Part shown: positions 1 to 7,608 of the stretch, piece by piece | Layout: the number at the start of each line of letters is the position of its first letter | How positions within the stretch are numbered: position 1 is the first letter of the stretch | Assembly (NCBI GenBank): GCA_002849045.2 | Contig: NCRO01000315.1 | Coordinates: 1 to 16,649, forward strand | Origin: Candidatus Sediminicultor secundus | Lineage (GTDB): Bacteria; Atribacterota; JS1; SB-45; 34-128 | DNA: 16,649 nucleotides | Direction: 5' to 3' | The notes under the pieces: generated by a model | What the model was told of the DNA's origin: nothing | Database searches by the model: none | What the model saw: the letters and a program-made list of their open reading frames with translations, nothing else | Position numbers and translations under genes: made by a program

Positions 1-2
1 CA

Positions 3-620
3 GTTACTCTTCCCATGAGGATAACCGATGAGTTAACTAAGCTAATAGGGAGTTATTTAAAACCAGGAAAAAGAAATATCTGTGTTGTTACCCATATTGA
101 GGGAGCCTCTGAAGTTACTCCGGAATTAGCTGAAGCAGTGATGAAATTTAGAAGGCAAGGAATATATGTTTACAATCAATTAGTATATACCCTGGAAACC
201 AGCAGAAGATTTCAAAATGTAGCAGCGAGGATAGCGATGAAGAAAGCAGGAGTGGATCCCTATTATACTTTTTACCCCAAAGGAAAAGAAGAAACCGAAG
301 ATTATCTTGTCCCCGTTGCCCGCCTGTGGCAAGAGAGAAAAGAGGAAGCAAGATTAATACCTGGTATTTTTCGAACCGATGAACCGGTATTTAATGTTCC
401 TCGTTTGGGTAAAAATCATGTAAGAGCGTGGCAAGATAGAGAATTAATTGCTCTCAACAAGGAAGGAAGGAGAATTTATTTATGGCACCCTTGGGAAAAG
501 GGCATAGCCTCAGTTGAGCCATACGTATATAAAGATCTCCCCATTTATAAATATCTACAGGAACTAGCGAAGAGAGGAGAAGATATCGAAGAATACAAGT
601 CAATTTGGTACTACTATTAG
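3..620 (+). CDS. KamA-family radical SAM aminomutase, C-terminal part (5' partial)
   Basis: The frame is open to the left edge, and the residues before the first ATG (VTLP, then MRITDEL) continue the conserved segment VxLPxRxTDEL of lysine 2,3-aminomutases. The ATG at 15 is therefore internal and the gene starts outside the window. Counting from that ATG, visible family segments are THIEGASEVTPE (26-37), a GIxxxNQ-type segment (49-55) and DPYYTFY (81-87). Clostridial KamA binds PLP through a Lys in a PGGGGK loop. That loop is absent here, and RLGKNH (130-135) sits in the matching place, so Lys133 is my candidate PLP lysine (inference). The radical SAM CxxxCxxC core would lie upstream. Enzymes of this group move an amino group between the alpha and beta carbons of lysine, glutamate or similar amino acids. 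The substrate cannot be assigned. Family confidence is high, exact function low. Confidence 0.85.
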   Translation, partial: VTLPMRITDELTKLIGSYLKPGKRNICVVTHIEGASEVTPELAEAVMKFRRQGIYVYNQLVYTLETSRRFQNVAARIAMKKAGVDPYYTFYPKGKEETEDYLVPVARLWQERKEEARLIPGIFRTDEPVFNVPRLGKNHVRAWQDRELIALNKEGRRIYLWHPWEKGIASVEPYVYKDLPIYKYLQELAKRGEDIEEYKSIWYYY

Positions 621-755
621 ATCAACTCCCAAGAAGTAAAATTGACTACAGGAGGTGATATAAAAAGTTTCAAGTGAGTCAAGTTCGTAGCTTAGAGCAG
701 ACTTTTAGTTATTAGAAGTAATGAATTTAAAAAATTAAAAAATGGAGGTATTGAA

Positions 756-1706
756 ATGAAGAAATCTTTAAGCATAATATTAATGGTTAGTTTATTAGTA
801 TTTTTGTTTTCTGGAATTAGTGTAGCTGCTACCCATATTACTTTTGGAACTGGCAGCCCAGGAGGAACTTATTATCCTTTAGGTGGGGCAATGGCTGACC
901 TTTGGACTAAATTATTGAAAGCAGAGGGAATTGAAGTAACCGCTGAATCAACCGCAGCATCAGTAGAAAATTCTAGATTGGTAGGCAGTGGTGAAATCCA
1001 AATCGGAATGGCAATGTCCAGTGTTTCCTTTAAAGCTTATAAAGGAGAAGTAGAACCGTTTAAGGGAAAACCTGAACCGATATTGGGACTATTTTCTATG
1101 TATCCTGCACCTCAACATATTTTAACATTAGATCCCAATATTAAATCTATTAGAGATTTAAAAGGAAAGAAAGTTTCAGTAGGTGCACCGGGAAGTGGAT
1201 GTGAGACTATCTCTCGACTGATTATAGAAACTGCCGGATTAACTTATGATGATATGAGAATCAGTTATTACTCTCAACCTGAAGCCGCCCAGGCTTTAAA
1301 AGACAGGAATGTTGATATAGTATTTTGGAATTTCTCACTTCCAGGCTCCGCTGTAAGTGAAGTTACTGCAGTGAGAGATGTCTATTTCATATCAGTGGAT
1401 AAGGATATTGTTGAAGAATTAACTTCCAAATTTACTTATTACAAGGAAGGTAAAATACCTGCCAATACTTACAAGGGACAGGATTACGATGTCGTAGCTA
1501 TTCAAGATGGAAATGATGTAGTAATAAATAAGGATATTGATGAAAATACTGCATATCTATTAGTAAAAACATTATTTGAAAATGCAGAAGATATATTTGA
1601 TGTCCATCCTTCAGCAAAGAAATTAATTCCTGAAAATGGTGTGAAAGTAGGTATTGAAATGCATCCCGGTGCAGAAAAATACTTTAAGGAGAAGGGATTA
1701 CTTTAA
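756..1706 (+). CDS. TAXI-family TRAP transporter solute-binding protein
   Basis: Extracytoplasmic substrate receptor of a TRAP transporter of the TAXI type, 316 aa, a normal family length. Residues 1-25 form a signal peptide: two Lys, a hydrophobic stretch, then GISVAA. The mature protein opens with the TAXI hallmark FGTGSPGGTYYPLGG (about 30-44). Further family segments are the SRLVGSGEIQIGMA-like block (about 73-86) and DLKGKKVSVGAPGSGCE (about 136-152). GGAGGT at 744-749 lies 6 nt before the ATG. The stop overlaps the next start in TAATG (1704-1708), so translation is coupled to the DUF1850 gene. Known TAXI receptors bind glutamate, 2-oxoglutarate or related acids. Given gdh, kor and mcm nearby, a glutamate or dicarboxylate ligand is plausible, but that is inference. 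Confidence 0.95.
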   Translation: MKKSLSIILMVSLLVFLFSGISVAATHITFGTGSPGGTYYPLGGAMADLWTKLLKAEGIEVTAESTAASVENSRLVGSGEIQIGMAMSSVSFKAYKGEVEPFKGKPEPILGLFSMYPAPQHILTLDPNIKSIRDLKGKKVSVGAPGSGCETISRLIIETAGLTYDDMRISYYSQPEAAQALKDRNVDIVFWNFSLPGSAVSEVTAVRDVYFISVDKDIVEELTSKFTYYKEGKIPANTYKGQDYDVVAIQDGNDVVINKDIDENTAYLLVKTLFENAEDIFDVHPSAKKLIPENGVKVGIEMHPGAEKYFKEKGLL

Positions 1707-2212
1707 TGTTTAGCAGAATAATCAGGGGAACTGTTACGGTTTCCCTGATTATTTTTTTTATTATCACAATATTATATTTTATAAATAAAGAAGATAAGCA
1801 AACACAATATTATTTGGAGATTACTAACAGGAAGAATGATTCTATATTAGTTAAGATTGAAGTTGCTGTCGGCGATAAATTTTATTTGGAATATACAAAT
1901 TCAAAAGATTTAAATCCAGTATTTGACACTTTTGAAATAAGAGAAGGTGGAGTATTTTGTCTGCTTACTGAGGAATATCCCTGGTATGGGGTGGGGCAAG
2001 AATGCCATTCTTCTAAAGATATAGAATATTCAGATAAATTAGTAAGAGTAAATGTAAATAGGGAGATGAAAATACTTCCTTTACGGGTGGCTTTTACCGT
2101 AGAACAAAAAATAAGATACAAAGAGAGAGAATTCATTCTATCTTCTTTAACCAATAGAGGAGATCCTGTAGATATAATTATCGTTGTTGAAGGAGGCATA
2201 AATGGTAAGTGA
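1706..2212 (+). CDS. DUF1850-family membrane-anchored protein of the TAXI-TRAP operon
   Basis: A 168-aa protein with one N-terminal membrane segment (about residues 9-26, VTVSLIIFFIITILYFI) followed by a hydrophilic, beta-rich domain probably outside the membrane. The domain matches the DUF1850 pattern: a short strand block, a segment VFDTFEIREGGVFCLLTEE (about 72-90), a YGVGQE-like segment where family members have GAG, and a final block ending in a hydrophobic strand. DUF1850 genes are commonly found between TAXI binding-protein and permease genes, exactly as here. The start overlaps the upstream stop and the end overlaps the permease start by 11 bp. The role is unknown. By context it may be an accessory subunit of the transporter. 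The CHSSKD segment is not something I recognise as typical. Confidence 0.75.
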   Translation: MFSRIIRGTVTVSLIIFFIITILYFINKEDKQTQYYLEITNRKNDSILVKIEVAVGDKFYLEYTNSKDLNPVFDTFEIREGGVFCLLTEEYPWYGVGQECHSSKDIEYSDKLVRVNVNREMKILPLRVAFTVEQKIRYKEREFILSSLTNRGDPVDIIIVVEGGINGK

Positions 2213-4211
2213 AAAAAGAGGAAGTTTATTGACTAATGAAGAGAAAAATGGAGGAATTGAAGCACAAGTTGACAAAAAAATACTAAAAGAAATCGAAGAG
2301 ATTGAAACTAAAAATAAAAGAAATTTAACCGGTTTATGGTCTATTCCTATCATAGTTGCTTCTATCGGATTATTTATTTTTCATATGTATACCGGATGGT
2401 TTGGAGCATATTTTAGTTTAATCCAACGTTCTATCCATTTTATGTTTATCTTAACTTTAACCTTCAGCCTTTTTGCCCGTAGCAAAAAAACTCCCAGAGA
2501 TAAAATACAATTCTATGATTTGATATTTATTGGCATATCTATGATTTTATGTTATTACATACTTACTAATTATAAAGAGTTGGTCTGGCGAGCGGGTGCT
2601 GCAAATCGCATGGATGTTTTTTTAGGAGTTATTTTGGTCTTACTTACTTTAGAAGCAACTCGGAGAGCAGTGGGTTTTCCTTTAATGTTAGTGGCAGTAT
2701 TTTTTCTTTTATACGCCTTAGTCTTTGGACCTTATATGCCGGGAAGGTTTTCTCATGGAACCTTTTCTATAAAGAGGGTAGCCTATTATCTCTATCTGAC
2801 TGATGCGGGAATATTCGGAACTCCTTTAGGCGTTTCAGCGAGTTTTGTTTACCTCTTTATTTTATTTGGAGCCATATTAAATAAGACTGGAGCAGGTAAA
2901 TTTTTTATTGATTTTGCAACTGCCCTTACCGGATATACCAGAGGTGGACCAGCAAAAGCTGCAGTAGTTTCCAGTGGTATGATGGGGACTGTATCAGGTA
3001 GTTCTACTGCTAATACAGTTACTACCGGTAGTTTTACTATACCTTTAATGAAAAGTATAGGGTATAGTCCGATCTTTGCTGGGGCAGTAGAACCGGTTGC
3101 CTCCACTGGTGGTCAGATAATGCCCCCCATTATGGGGGCTGCAGCCTTTATTATGGCTGAATTTCTGGGGGTTCCTTATATTGAAATTGCAAAAGCGGCA
3201 ATTTTCCCTGCCTTATTTTATTATTTTGCCTTATTTATGGCCGTAGATTTTAAAGCCGCAAAAATTGGTTTACGCGGCCTTTCCAGAGAGCAGCTACCCA
3301 ATCTATTAAAAACTTTAAAGACAGGATGGATTTTATTAGCTCCTATCTTTGCTTTAATTTATTTATTAGTCCAGGGTTATTCCCCACAAAAATCAGTAGT
3401 ACTCAGTATTGTAGTATTAATTATAGTTAGCATGTTTAGTAAAAAAACCAGGTTAACCCCGAAGAAATTTTTAGAGGCTATAACTGAAGCAGGTGTTTCT
3501 GCTACCACGGTAGCAGTAGCTTGTGCAGCAGCAGGAATAATTGTAGGAATTACTACTATGTCGGGATTAGGACTAAAATTTACCGGAATTGTATTCGAAG
3601 TTTCGCGGGGGATTTTACCTATCGCCTTAATTTTAGCTTCTTTAGCTTCCCTGGTCTTGGGAATGGGCATACCTACTACTGCTAACTATATTATAATGGC
3701 TACTTTGATTGCCCCGGCTTTAATCAGATTAATGGCTGAAGGTACTCATCTTATCCTGCCTCATATGTTTGTTTTTTATTATGGTATATTAGCCGATATT
3801 ACTCCCCCGGTAATGTTAGCAGTATTTGCCGGAGCAGCAATAGCCAAAGCTCCGGCAATGAAAGTAGGGATAGAAGCTACTAAATTAGCTATTCCAGGAT
3901 ATACGTTGCCTTTTATGTTTATATTTCACCCTGAGCTAATTTCCTGGAATTTTACTCCGGATTTGAATTTGTTTAAATTAGGATTTTTCTTATTATTGGC
4001 AGCAGCAATGTCTATTGGTATAGCCGGAGGTATGCAGGGTTACCTTATTAGGGAGACTAAATTTTATGAAAGAATGATGCTCTTAGCAGGTTCTTTTATG
4101 ATAATACCAGCAAACTATATAATAAATTTAGCAGGACTTGCCTTAATAGGGGTAACTTTAGTATCTCAGATTTTGTTTAAACAACAAAAAGCAGTAGTTT
4201 TGGAAGAATAG
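2202..4211 (+). CDS. TRAP transporter fused permease (4TM/12TM), TAXI type
   Basis: Membrane component of the TRAP transporter, 669 aa, combining the small (DctQ-like, 4 helices) and large (DctM-like, 12 helices) subunits in one chain. A charged cytosolic tail of about 44 residues precedes the first helix. Family signatures are clear: GGQIMPPIMGAAAF (about 303), LGMGIPTTANYI (about 485) and ITPPVMLAVFAGAA (about 532). TRAP systems drive uptake with a sodium or proton gradient rather than ATP, using the periplasmic receptor encoded by the first gene of the operon. AGGAGG at 2191-2196 lies 5 nt before the ATG and inside the preceding gene, supporting this start. The gene is last in the operon and is followed by a strong terminator. 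Confidence 0.95.
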   Translation: MVSEKRGSLLTNEEKNGGIEAQVDKKILKEIEEIETKNKRNLTGLWSIPIIVASIGLFIFHMYTGWFGAYFSLIQRSIHFMFILTLTFSLFARSKKTPRDKIQFYDLIFIGISMILCYYILTNYKELVWRAGAANRMDVFLGVILVLLTLEATRRAVGFPLMLVAVFFLLYALVFGPYMPGRFSHGTFSIKRVAYYLYLTDAGIFGTPLGVSASFVYLFILFGAILNKTGAGKFFIDFATALTGYTRGGPAKAAVVSSGMMGTVSGSSTANTVTTGSFTIPLMKSIGYSPIFAGAVEPVASTGGQIMPPIMGAAAFIMAEFLGVPYIEIAKAAIFPALFYYFALFMAVDFKAAKIGLRGLSREQLPNLLKTLKTGWILLAPIFALIYLLVQGYSPQKSVVLSIVVLIIVSMFSKKTRLTPKKFLEAITEAGVSATTVAVACAAAGIIVGITTMSGLGLKFTGIVFEVSRGILPIALILASLASLVLGMGIPTTANYIIMATLIAPALIRLMAEGTHLILPHMFVFYYGILADITPPVMLAVFAGAAIAKAPAMKVGIEATKLAIPGYTLPFMFIFHPELISWNFTPDLNLFKLGFFLLLAAAMSIGIAGGMQGYLIRETKFYERMMLLAGSFMIIPANYIINLAGLALIGVTLVSQILFKQQKAVVLEE

Positions 4212-4254
4212 AATAGATGAAAATAAAATTATTAAAAAATAATAAATAATTTAC

Positions 4255-4290
4255 AGGGAGATAGAATAAAAACTATCTCCCTATTTTTTT
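4255..4290 (+). terminator. Rho-independent terminator of the TRAP operon
   Basis: A perfect 10-bp stem (AGGGAGATAG, 4255-4264, paired with CTATCTCCCT, 4273-4282), an 8-nt A-rich loop and a run of seven T at 4284-4290. It lies 44 nt after the permease stop and ends the transporter operon before the promoter of the regulator. Confidence 0.92.
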
Positions 4291-4301
4291 CTAAAAACCT
4301 A

Positions 4302-4329
4302 TTGATTTTTTAAAAATATATGTTATTCT
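4302..4329 (+). promoter_or_regulatory. Candidate sigma-A-type promoter for the regulator-kor-ack-nfn operon
   Basis: TTGATT (4302-4307), 16-nt spacer, then TATTCT (4324-4329) preceded by an extended -10 TGT (4321-4323). It stands between the terminator and the regulator gene, where a promoter is needed. Transcription would start near 4336, immediately before or within the AGTCCATT repeats. Each box matches the consensus at four of six positions, so this is a moderate prediction. Confidence 0.5.
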
Positions 4330-4340
4330 TAATAAAGACC

Positions 4341-4364
4341 AGTCCATTAGTCCATTAGTCCAAT
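4341..4364 (+). repeat. Three tandem 8-bp units, possible operator
   Basis: AGTCCATT, AGTCCATT and AGTCCAAT in a row, just downstream of the candidate -10 box and in the leader of the GntR-family regulator gene. The position suits an autoregulatory operator. The period of 8 and the count of three to four units also resemble the heptamer/octamer blocks in later spacers, so the repeat may instead belong to that family. Confidence 0.6.
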
Positions 4365-4399
4365 AACCTACAATAATAAATTAAAAGGAAAACTTGTTT

Positions 4400-5398
4400 A
4401 TGAAAATTGAGATTGATAAAAAGAGCGGAATTCCTTTATATCTTCAGATAAAACATCAGATTAAGAAATTATTGGAAAATGGTAATTTGAAAGAAGGGGA
4501 GCAACTACCTACAGAAAGAGATTTATCAGAAAGCTTGCAAGTTAGCAGAAATACAGTAAGTATGGCCTATAAAGAATTAGTATTGGAGAATATAATACTA
4601 TCCATCCCGGGGCGGGGAACTTTTCCTAATCCGAAAACCTCTAAATTTACCAAATCTAAATCGAATAATAATCTATCAAAAATAGAAGAAATTATCGATG
4701 TTACTATTAATGAAGCCCTGGAGTTAAATTTTGAGTTAGAAGAGTTCAAAAAAATAGTAAATAAGAGAATAGAAGAAAAAGAAAAATTATTAAAAAATAT
4801 TAATATCGCTTTTATAGAATGTAATTATGAACAACTATATTTTTTTTCCAAAGGGATAGAATTAGGAACCGGTATTTCCATAATTCCTATATTAATAGAT
4901 GAGATCTATAAAGAACCAGATATTTTTAGAGAAAGAATTAAATCTATAGATTTAGTGGTTACTACCTTTTTTCATTATGATGAAGTTAAAAAATTTCTTG
5001 TCGATCAAAAACAGAGAGTTCTTGCCATCGCCCTAGATCCTCTGATGGAAACCATGGTAAGCATTGCTCATCTATCTTCTAAAAATAAAAGTATTGGTTT
5101 GGTATGTATTACCGATAAGTTTGCCCAGAGAGTTTTCCAATCTATAAAACAGGCAGGAATAAAATTCTTAAGTTTTAAATTTACCATCTCGCATGATAAA
5201 GATGAAGTAAATAAATTTTTGATTGACACAGATATTGTGATAACTTCTCCTGGAAGAAAGAAAGAAGTAGAAAAATTAATTTCTCCCCGAATTCCCCTCA
5301 TCGAATTTGTTTACGTTCCCGATAAAGGTTCTATGAGTATGTTAAAATTAGCCATTTTAGATATTAAAAGAGAAGGAGGCATATTAGAAAATATATGA
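4400..5398 (+). CDS. GntR-family transcriptional regulator with an unassigned C-terminal domain
   Basis: The N-terminal 80 residues are a standard GntR winged helix: IDKKSGIPLYLQIKHQI (5-21), GEQLPTERDLSESL (about 33-46) and the recognition segment VSRNTVSMAYKEL, ending in a GRGTF wing. I use the ATG at 4400 because family members start shortly before IDxxSxxPLY. A TTG at 4394 is possible but lies only 4 nt after the AAAGGA box. A charged, coiled-coil-like linker precedes a C-terminal half (about 130-330) with alternating hydrophobic strands and helices (NIAFIEC, IDLVVTTFFHY, SIGLVCITDKF, DIVITSPG), suggesting a Rossmann-like ligand-binding fold. It is not a recognisable FadR, HutC or MocR effector domain. 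The stop overlaps the ferredoxin start in ATGA (5395-5398), so it is the first cistron of the kor operon and probably controls it. Confidence 0.85.
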   Translation: MKIEIDKKSGIPLYLQIKHQIKKLLENGNLKEGEQLPTERDLSESLQVSRNTVSMAYKELVLENIILSIPGRGTFPNPKTSKFTKSKSNNNLSKIEEIIDVTINEALELNFELEEFKKIVNKRIEEKEKLLKNINIAFIECNYEQLYFFSKGIELGTGISIIPILIDEIYKEPDIFRERIKSIDLVVTTFFHYDEVKKFLVDQKQRVLAIALDPLMETMVSIAHLSSKNKSIGLVCITDKFAQRVFQSIKQAGIKFLSFKFTISHDKDEVNKFLIDTDIVITSPGRKKEVEKLISPRIPLIEFVYVPDKGSMSMLKLAILDIKREGGILENI

Positions 5399-5637
5399 AG
5401 CAAAAAAAAATATTAGAAGTTTATCAAAATAATTCAGTAAAGATATCAGTTCGCAGAGAATGGTGTAAATCATGTGGTATCTGTATTGAATTTTGCCCCA
5501 AGGATGTATTAGCTCCTGATGATCAAGGGAAACCTATTCCTGAAAATATCGATGCTTGTATGAAATGCGGTCTTTGTGAATTAAGATGTCCGGATTTTGC
5601 TATCACAGTAGAAGGATTGGAGGAGAAAGATGAATAA
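5395..5637 (+). CDS. korD: 2-oxoacid:ferredoxin oxidoreductase, delta (ferredoxin-like) subunit
   Basis: An 80-aa two-cluster ferredoxin. Eight ligands are visible: Cys24, 27, 30, 34 in CKSCGICIEFCP and Cys55, 58, 61, 65 in CMKCGLCELRCP, each the CxxCxxCxxxCP pattern of a [4Fe-4S] cluster. As the delta subunit it passes electrons from the thiamine-diphosphate site on the beta subunit to external ferredoxin. The gene begins inside the stop of the regulator gene (ATGA) and overlaps the alpha-subunit start by 8 bp, so regulator, delta and alpha are translationally coupled. The order delta-alpha-beta-gamma is typical of 2-oxoglutarate (Kor) and branched-chain (Vor) oxidoreductases. Confidence 0.92.
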   Translation: MKQKKILEVYQNNSVKISVRREWCKSCGICIEFCPKDVLAPDDQGKPIPENIDACMKCGLCELRCPDFAITVEGLEEKDE

Positions 5638-6784
5638 CTTAAAAAAGAAAAAAAATATAAAATTATTACAGGGAAATGAAGCATGTGTTGAAGGAGCATT
5701 ATTAGCCGGAGTTAAATTTTTTGCCGGTTACCCCATAACTCCCTCTTCGGAAATAGCTGAAAACATGGCTCGTAAATTACCTAAAATTGGCGGAAAATTT
5801 ATACAGATGGAGGATGAAATTGCCAGTATGGCAGCAGTAATTGGAGCTTCTATAGCTGGACTAAAATCTCTGACTGCTACTTCTGGTCCCGGAATGTGCT
5901 TGAAACAAGAAAATTTAGGTTTTGCTATTATTAATGAAATACCCTGTGTAGTAGTTAATGCTCAAAGAAGAGGACCAAGTACCGGTTCACCCACTAAACC
6001 ATCTCAGGGAGATATAATGCAAGCAAGATGGGGAACTCATGGAGATCATCCTATTATAGCTCTTGCTCCTTCTACAGTTAGTGAAATACTTACTCTTACC
6101 ATAAAGGCATTTAATTTTAGTGAAAAATATAGAACACCAGTTATTTTACTCCTTGACGAAGTAATTGCCCATATGCGGGAAAAGGTAGAGATACCTGCTC
6201 CAGAAGATGTAGAAGTAGTAAACAGAAAAAAACCTACTGTTCCTCCTGAAGAGTATTTACCCTTTAAACCTGATGAAGACGGAGTTCCACCTATGGCTAA
6301 TTTTGGCGAAGGTTATCCTTACCATATTACTGGTTTAATTCATAGTGAAAAAGGTTTGCCTATTTCTGATTCTCAGCAAATAGACCATTTTATTAGACGG
6401 ATACATGATAAAATTCAGAAAAACATTAAAGATTTTTTAATTTATGAAGAATATTTATTAGAGGGTGCTGATACTGCTTTAATTGCCTGTGGTTCAGTGG
6501 CAAGAGCAGCTGAAAGAACGGTGAAATTAGCACGAGAAAAAGGTTTAAAAGTTGGATTGCTTAAACTCATAACCGTTTGGCCTTTCCCTGATGAGATAAT
6601 AAATAAATTAGCTCAGAAAATAAGTCTAATAATAGTGCCAGAAATGAATTTAGGTCAGATAGTTTTAGAAGTAGAAAGAGCATCTAAAGGAAAATGTCGG
6701 GTTGTACCTTATGGCCGGGTAGATGGTGAATTAATTAATCCTATAGAGATATTGGGGAAGATTCGGGAGGAGATGAGGAAATGA
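5630..6784 (+). CDS. korA: 2-oxoacid:ferredoxin oxidoreductase, alpha subunit (probably 2-oxoglutarate)
   Basis: 384 aa, the usual length of KorA/VorB-type alpha subunits. Visible family segments are GYPITPSSE (33-41), MEDEIASMAAVIGAS (about 60-74), TSGPG (about 85-89) and GPSTGSPTKPSQGD (about 116-129). The C-terminal part carries the IACGSVARAAE and LKLITVWPFPDE segments of domain II. The complex oxidatively decarboxylates a 2-oxoacid with CoA to acyl-CoA, CO2 and reduced ferredoxin. The neighbouring glutamate dehydrogenase and methylmalonyl-CoA mutase favour 2-oxoglutarate to succinyl-CoA, but sequence inspection alone cannot exclude branched-chain 2-oxoacids (Vor). The gene overlaps korD by 8 bp and korB by 4 bp (ATGA). 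Confidence 0.9.
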   Translation: MNNLKKKKNIKLLQGNEACVEGALLAGVKFFAGYPITPSSEIAENMARKLPKIGGKFIQMEDEIASMAAVIGASIAGLKSLTATSGPGMCLKQENLGFAIINEIPCVVVNAQRRGPSTGSPTKPSQGDIMQARWGTHGDHPIIALAPSTVSEILTLTIKAFNFSEKYRTPVILLLDEVIAHMREKVEIPAPEDVEVVNRKKPTVPPEEYLPFKPDEDGVPPMANFGEGYPYHITGLIHSEKGLPISDSQQIDHFIRRIHDKIQKNIKDFLIYEEYLLEGADTALIACGSVARAAERTVKLAREKGLKVGLLKLITVWPFPDEIINKLAQKISLIIVPEMNLGQIVLEVERASKGKCRVVPYGRVDGELINPIEILGKIREEMRK

Positions 6785-7608
6785 AGACGGTAATTAATAA
6801 TTATATTAGAGAAGAGATGTTTCCTCATATATGGTGCCCCGGATGTGGAAATGGTATTGTATTAGGATCTATAATACGAGCAATAGATGATTTAAAATGG
6901 GATAGAGATAAAATTGTAGCGGTTTCCGGGATAGGATGTTCCAGTAGAATTACTGGTTATGTAGATTTTTGTACTATGAATACTATTCACGGAAGGGCTT
7001 TGCCTTTTGCTACTGGAATAAAAATGGCAAATCCTGATTTAAAGGTAATTGTAGTTATGGGAGATGGAGATTGTTCAGCTATTGGAGGAAATCATTTCAT
7101 CCACGCAGCACGACGCAATATCGATTTGACTGCTATAATTATTAATAATATGATTTACGGAATGACCGGAGGACAATATTCACCTCTTACTCCTACCGGT
7201 AGGTTTGGTTCTACTGCGCCCTATGGAAATATTGATCAATCCTTTGATTTAACCGAATTGGCTATTGCAGCAGGTGCAAGTTATGTAGCCCGAGGGACAG
7301 TTTATAATCCCCGACAATTGACCTCTTTAATAAAAAAAGCTTTAGACAAAAAAGGGTTTTCAGTAGTAGAGATAATATCTGATTGCCCTACCTCATATGG
7401 CAAAATGAATAAGATGAAATCACCGGTAGATATGTTAAAATGGATAAAAAATATAAGTGTCTCTAAAAAATTATGGGAAGGACTTTCCCCTGATGAAAAG
7501 AAGGAAAAATATGCTATAGGCGAGTTTTTAAACAAAGATAGACCAGACTATACTGAACGATATAGAGAGATTATCAAGAAAGCTCGGGAAATGGGAGGCA
7601 ATAAGTGA
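6781..7608 (+). CDS. korB: 2-oxoacid:ferredoxin oxidoreductase, beta subunit (thiamine diphosphate site)
   Basis: 275-aa catalytic subunit. The thiamine-diphosphate/Mg motif is present as GDGDCSAIGG (94-103) followed by NN (122-123). Cluster-binding cysteines are seen at Cys19 and Cys22 (WCPGCG), Cys53 (GIGCSSR) and Cys201 (SDCPTSYG), matching the four-Cys [4Fe-4S] arrangement of short beta subunits. GQYSPLTPTG (131-140) is a further family signature. The start overlaps the stop of korA (ATGA at 6781-6784) and the stop is followed directly by the gamma-subunit start. With alpha, gamma and delta it forms the complete four-gene cytoplasmic enzyme. Confidence 0.93.
   Translation: MKTVINNYIREEMFPHIWCPGCGNGIVLGSIIRAIDDLKWDRDKIVAVSGIGCSSRITGYVDFCTMNTIHGRALPFATGIKMANPDLKVIVVMGDGDCSAIGGNHFIHAARRNIDLTAIIINNMIYGMTGGQYSPLTPTGRFGSTAPYGNIDQSFDLTELAIAAGASYVARGTVYNPRQLTSLIKKALDKKGFSVVEIISDCPTSYGKMNKMKSPVDMLKWIKNISVSKKLWEGLSPDEKKEKYAIGEFLNKDRPDYTERYREIIKKAREMGGNK

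Noticed and set aside
642..664. Promoter with TTGACT and TATAAA upstream of the transporter operon
   Set aside because: The spacer is only 11 nt, too short for a sigma-70-type promoter, and TATAAA overlaps the ribosome-binding-like sequence.
2849..3106. Minus-strand open frames inside the permease, kinase, nfnB, gdh and mutase genes
   Set aside because: They lie antisense within well-supported genes, lack recognisable domains and appropriate ribosome binding sites, and look like shadows of the coding strand.
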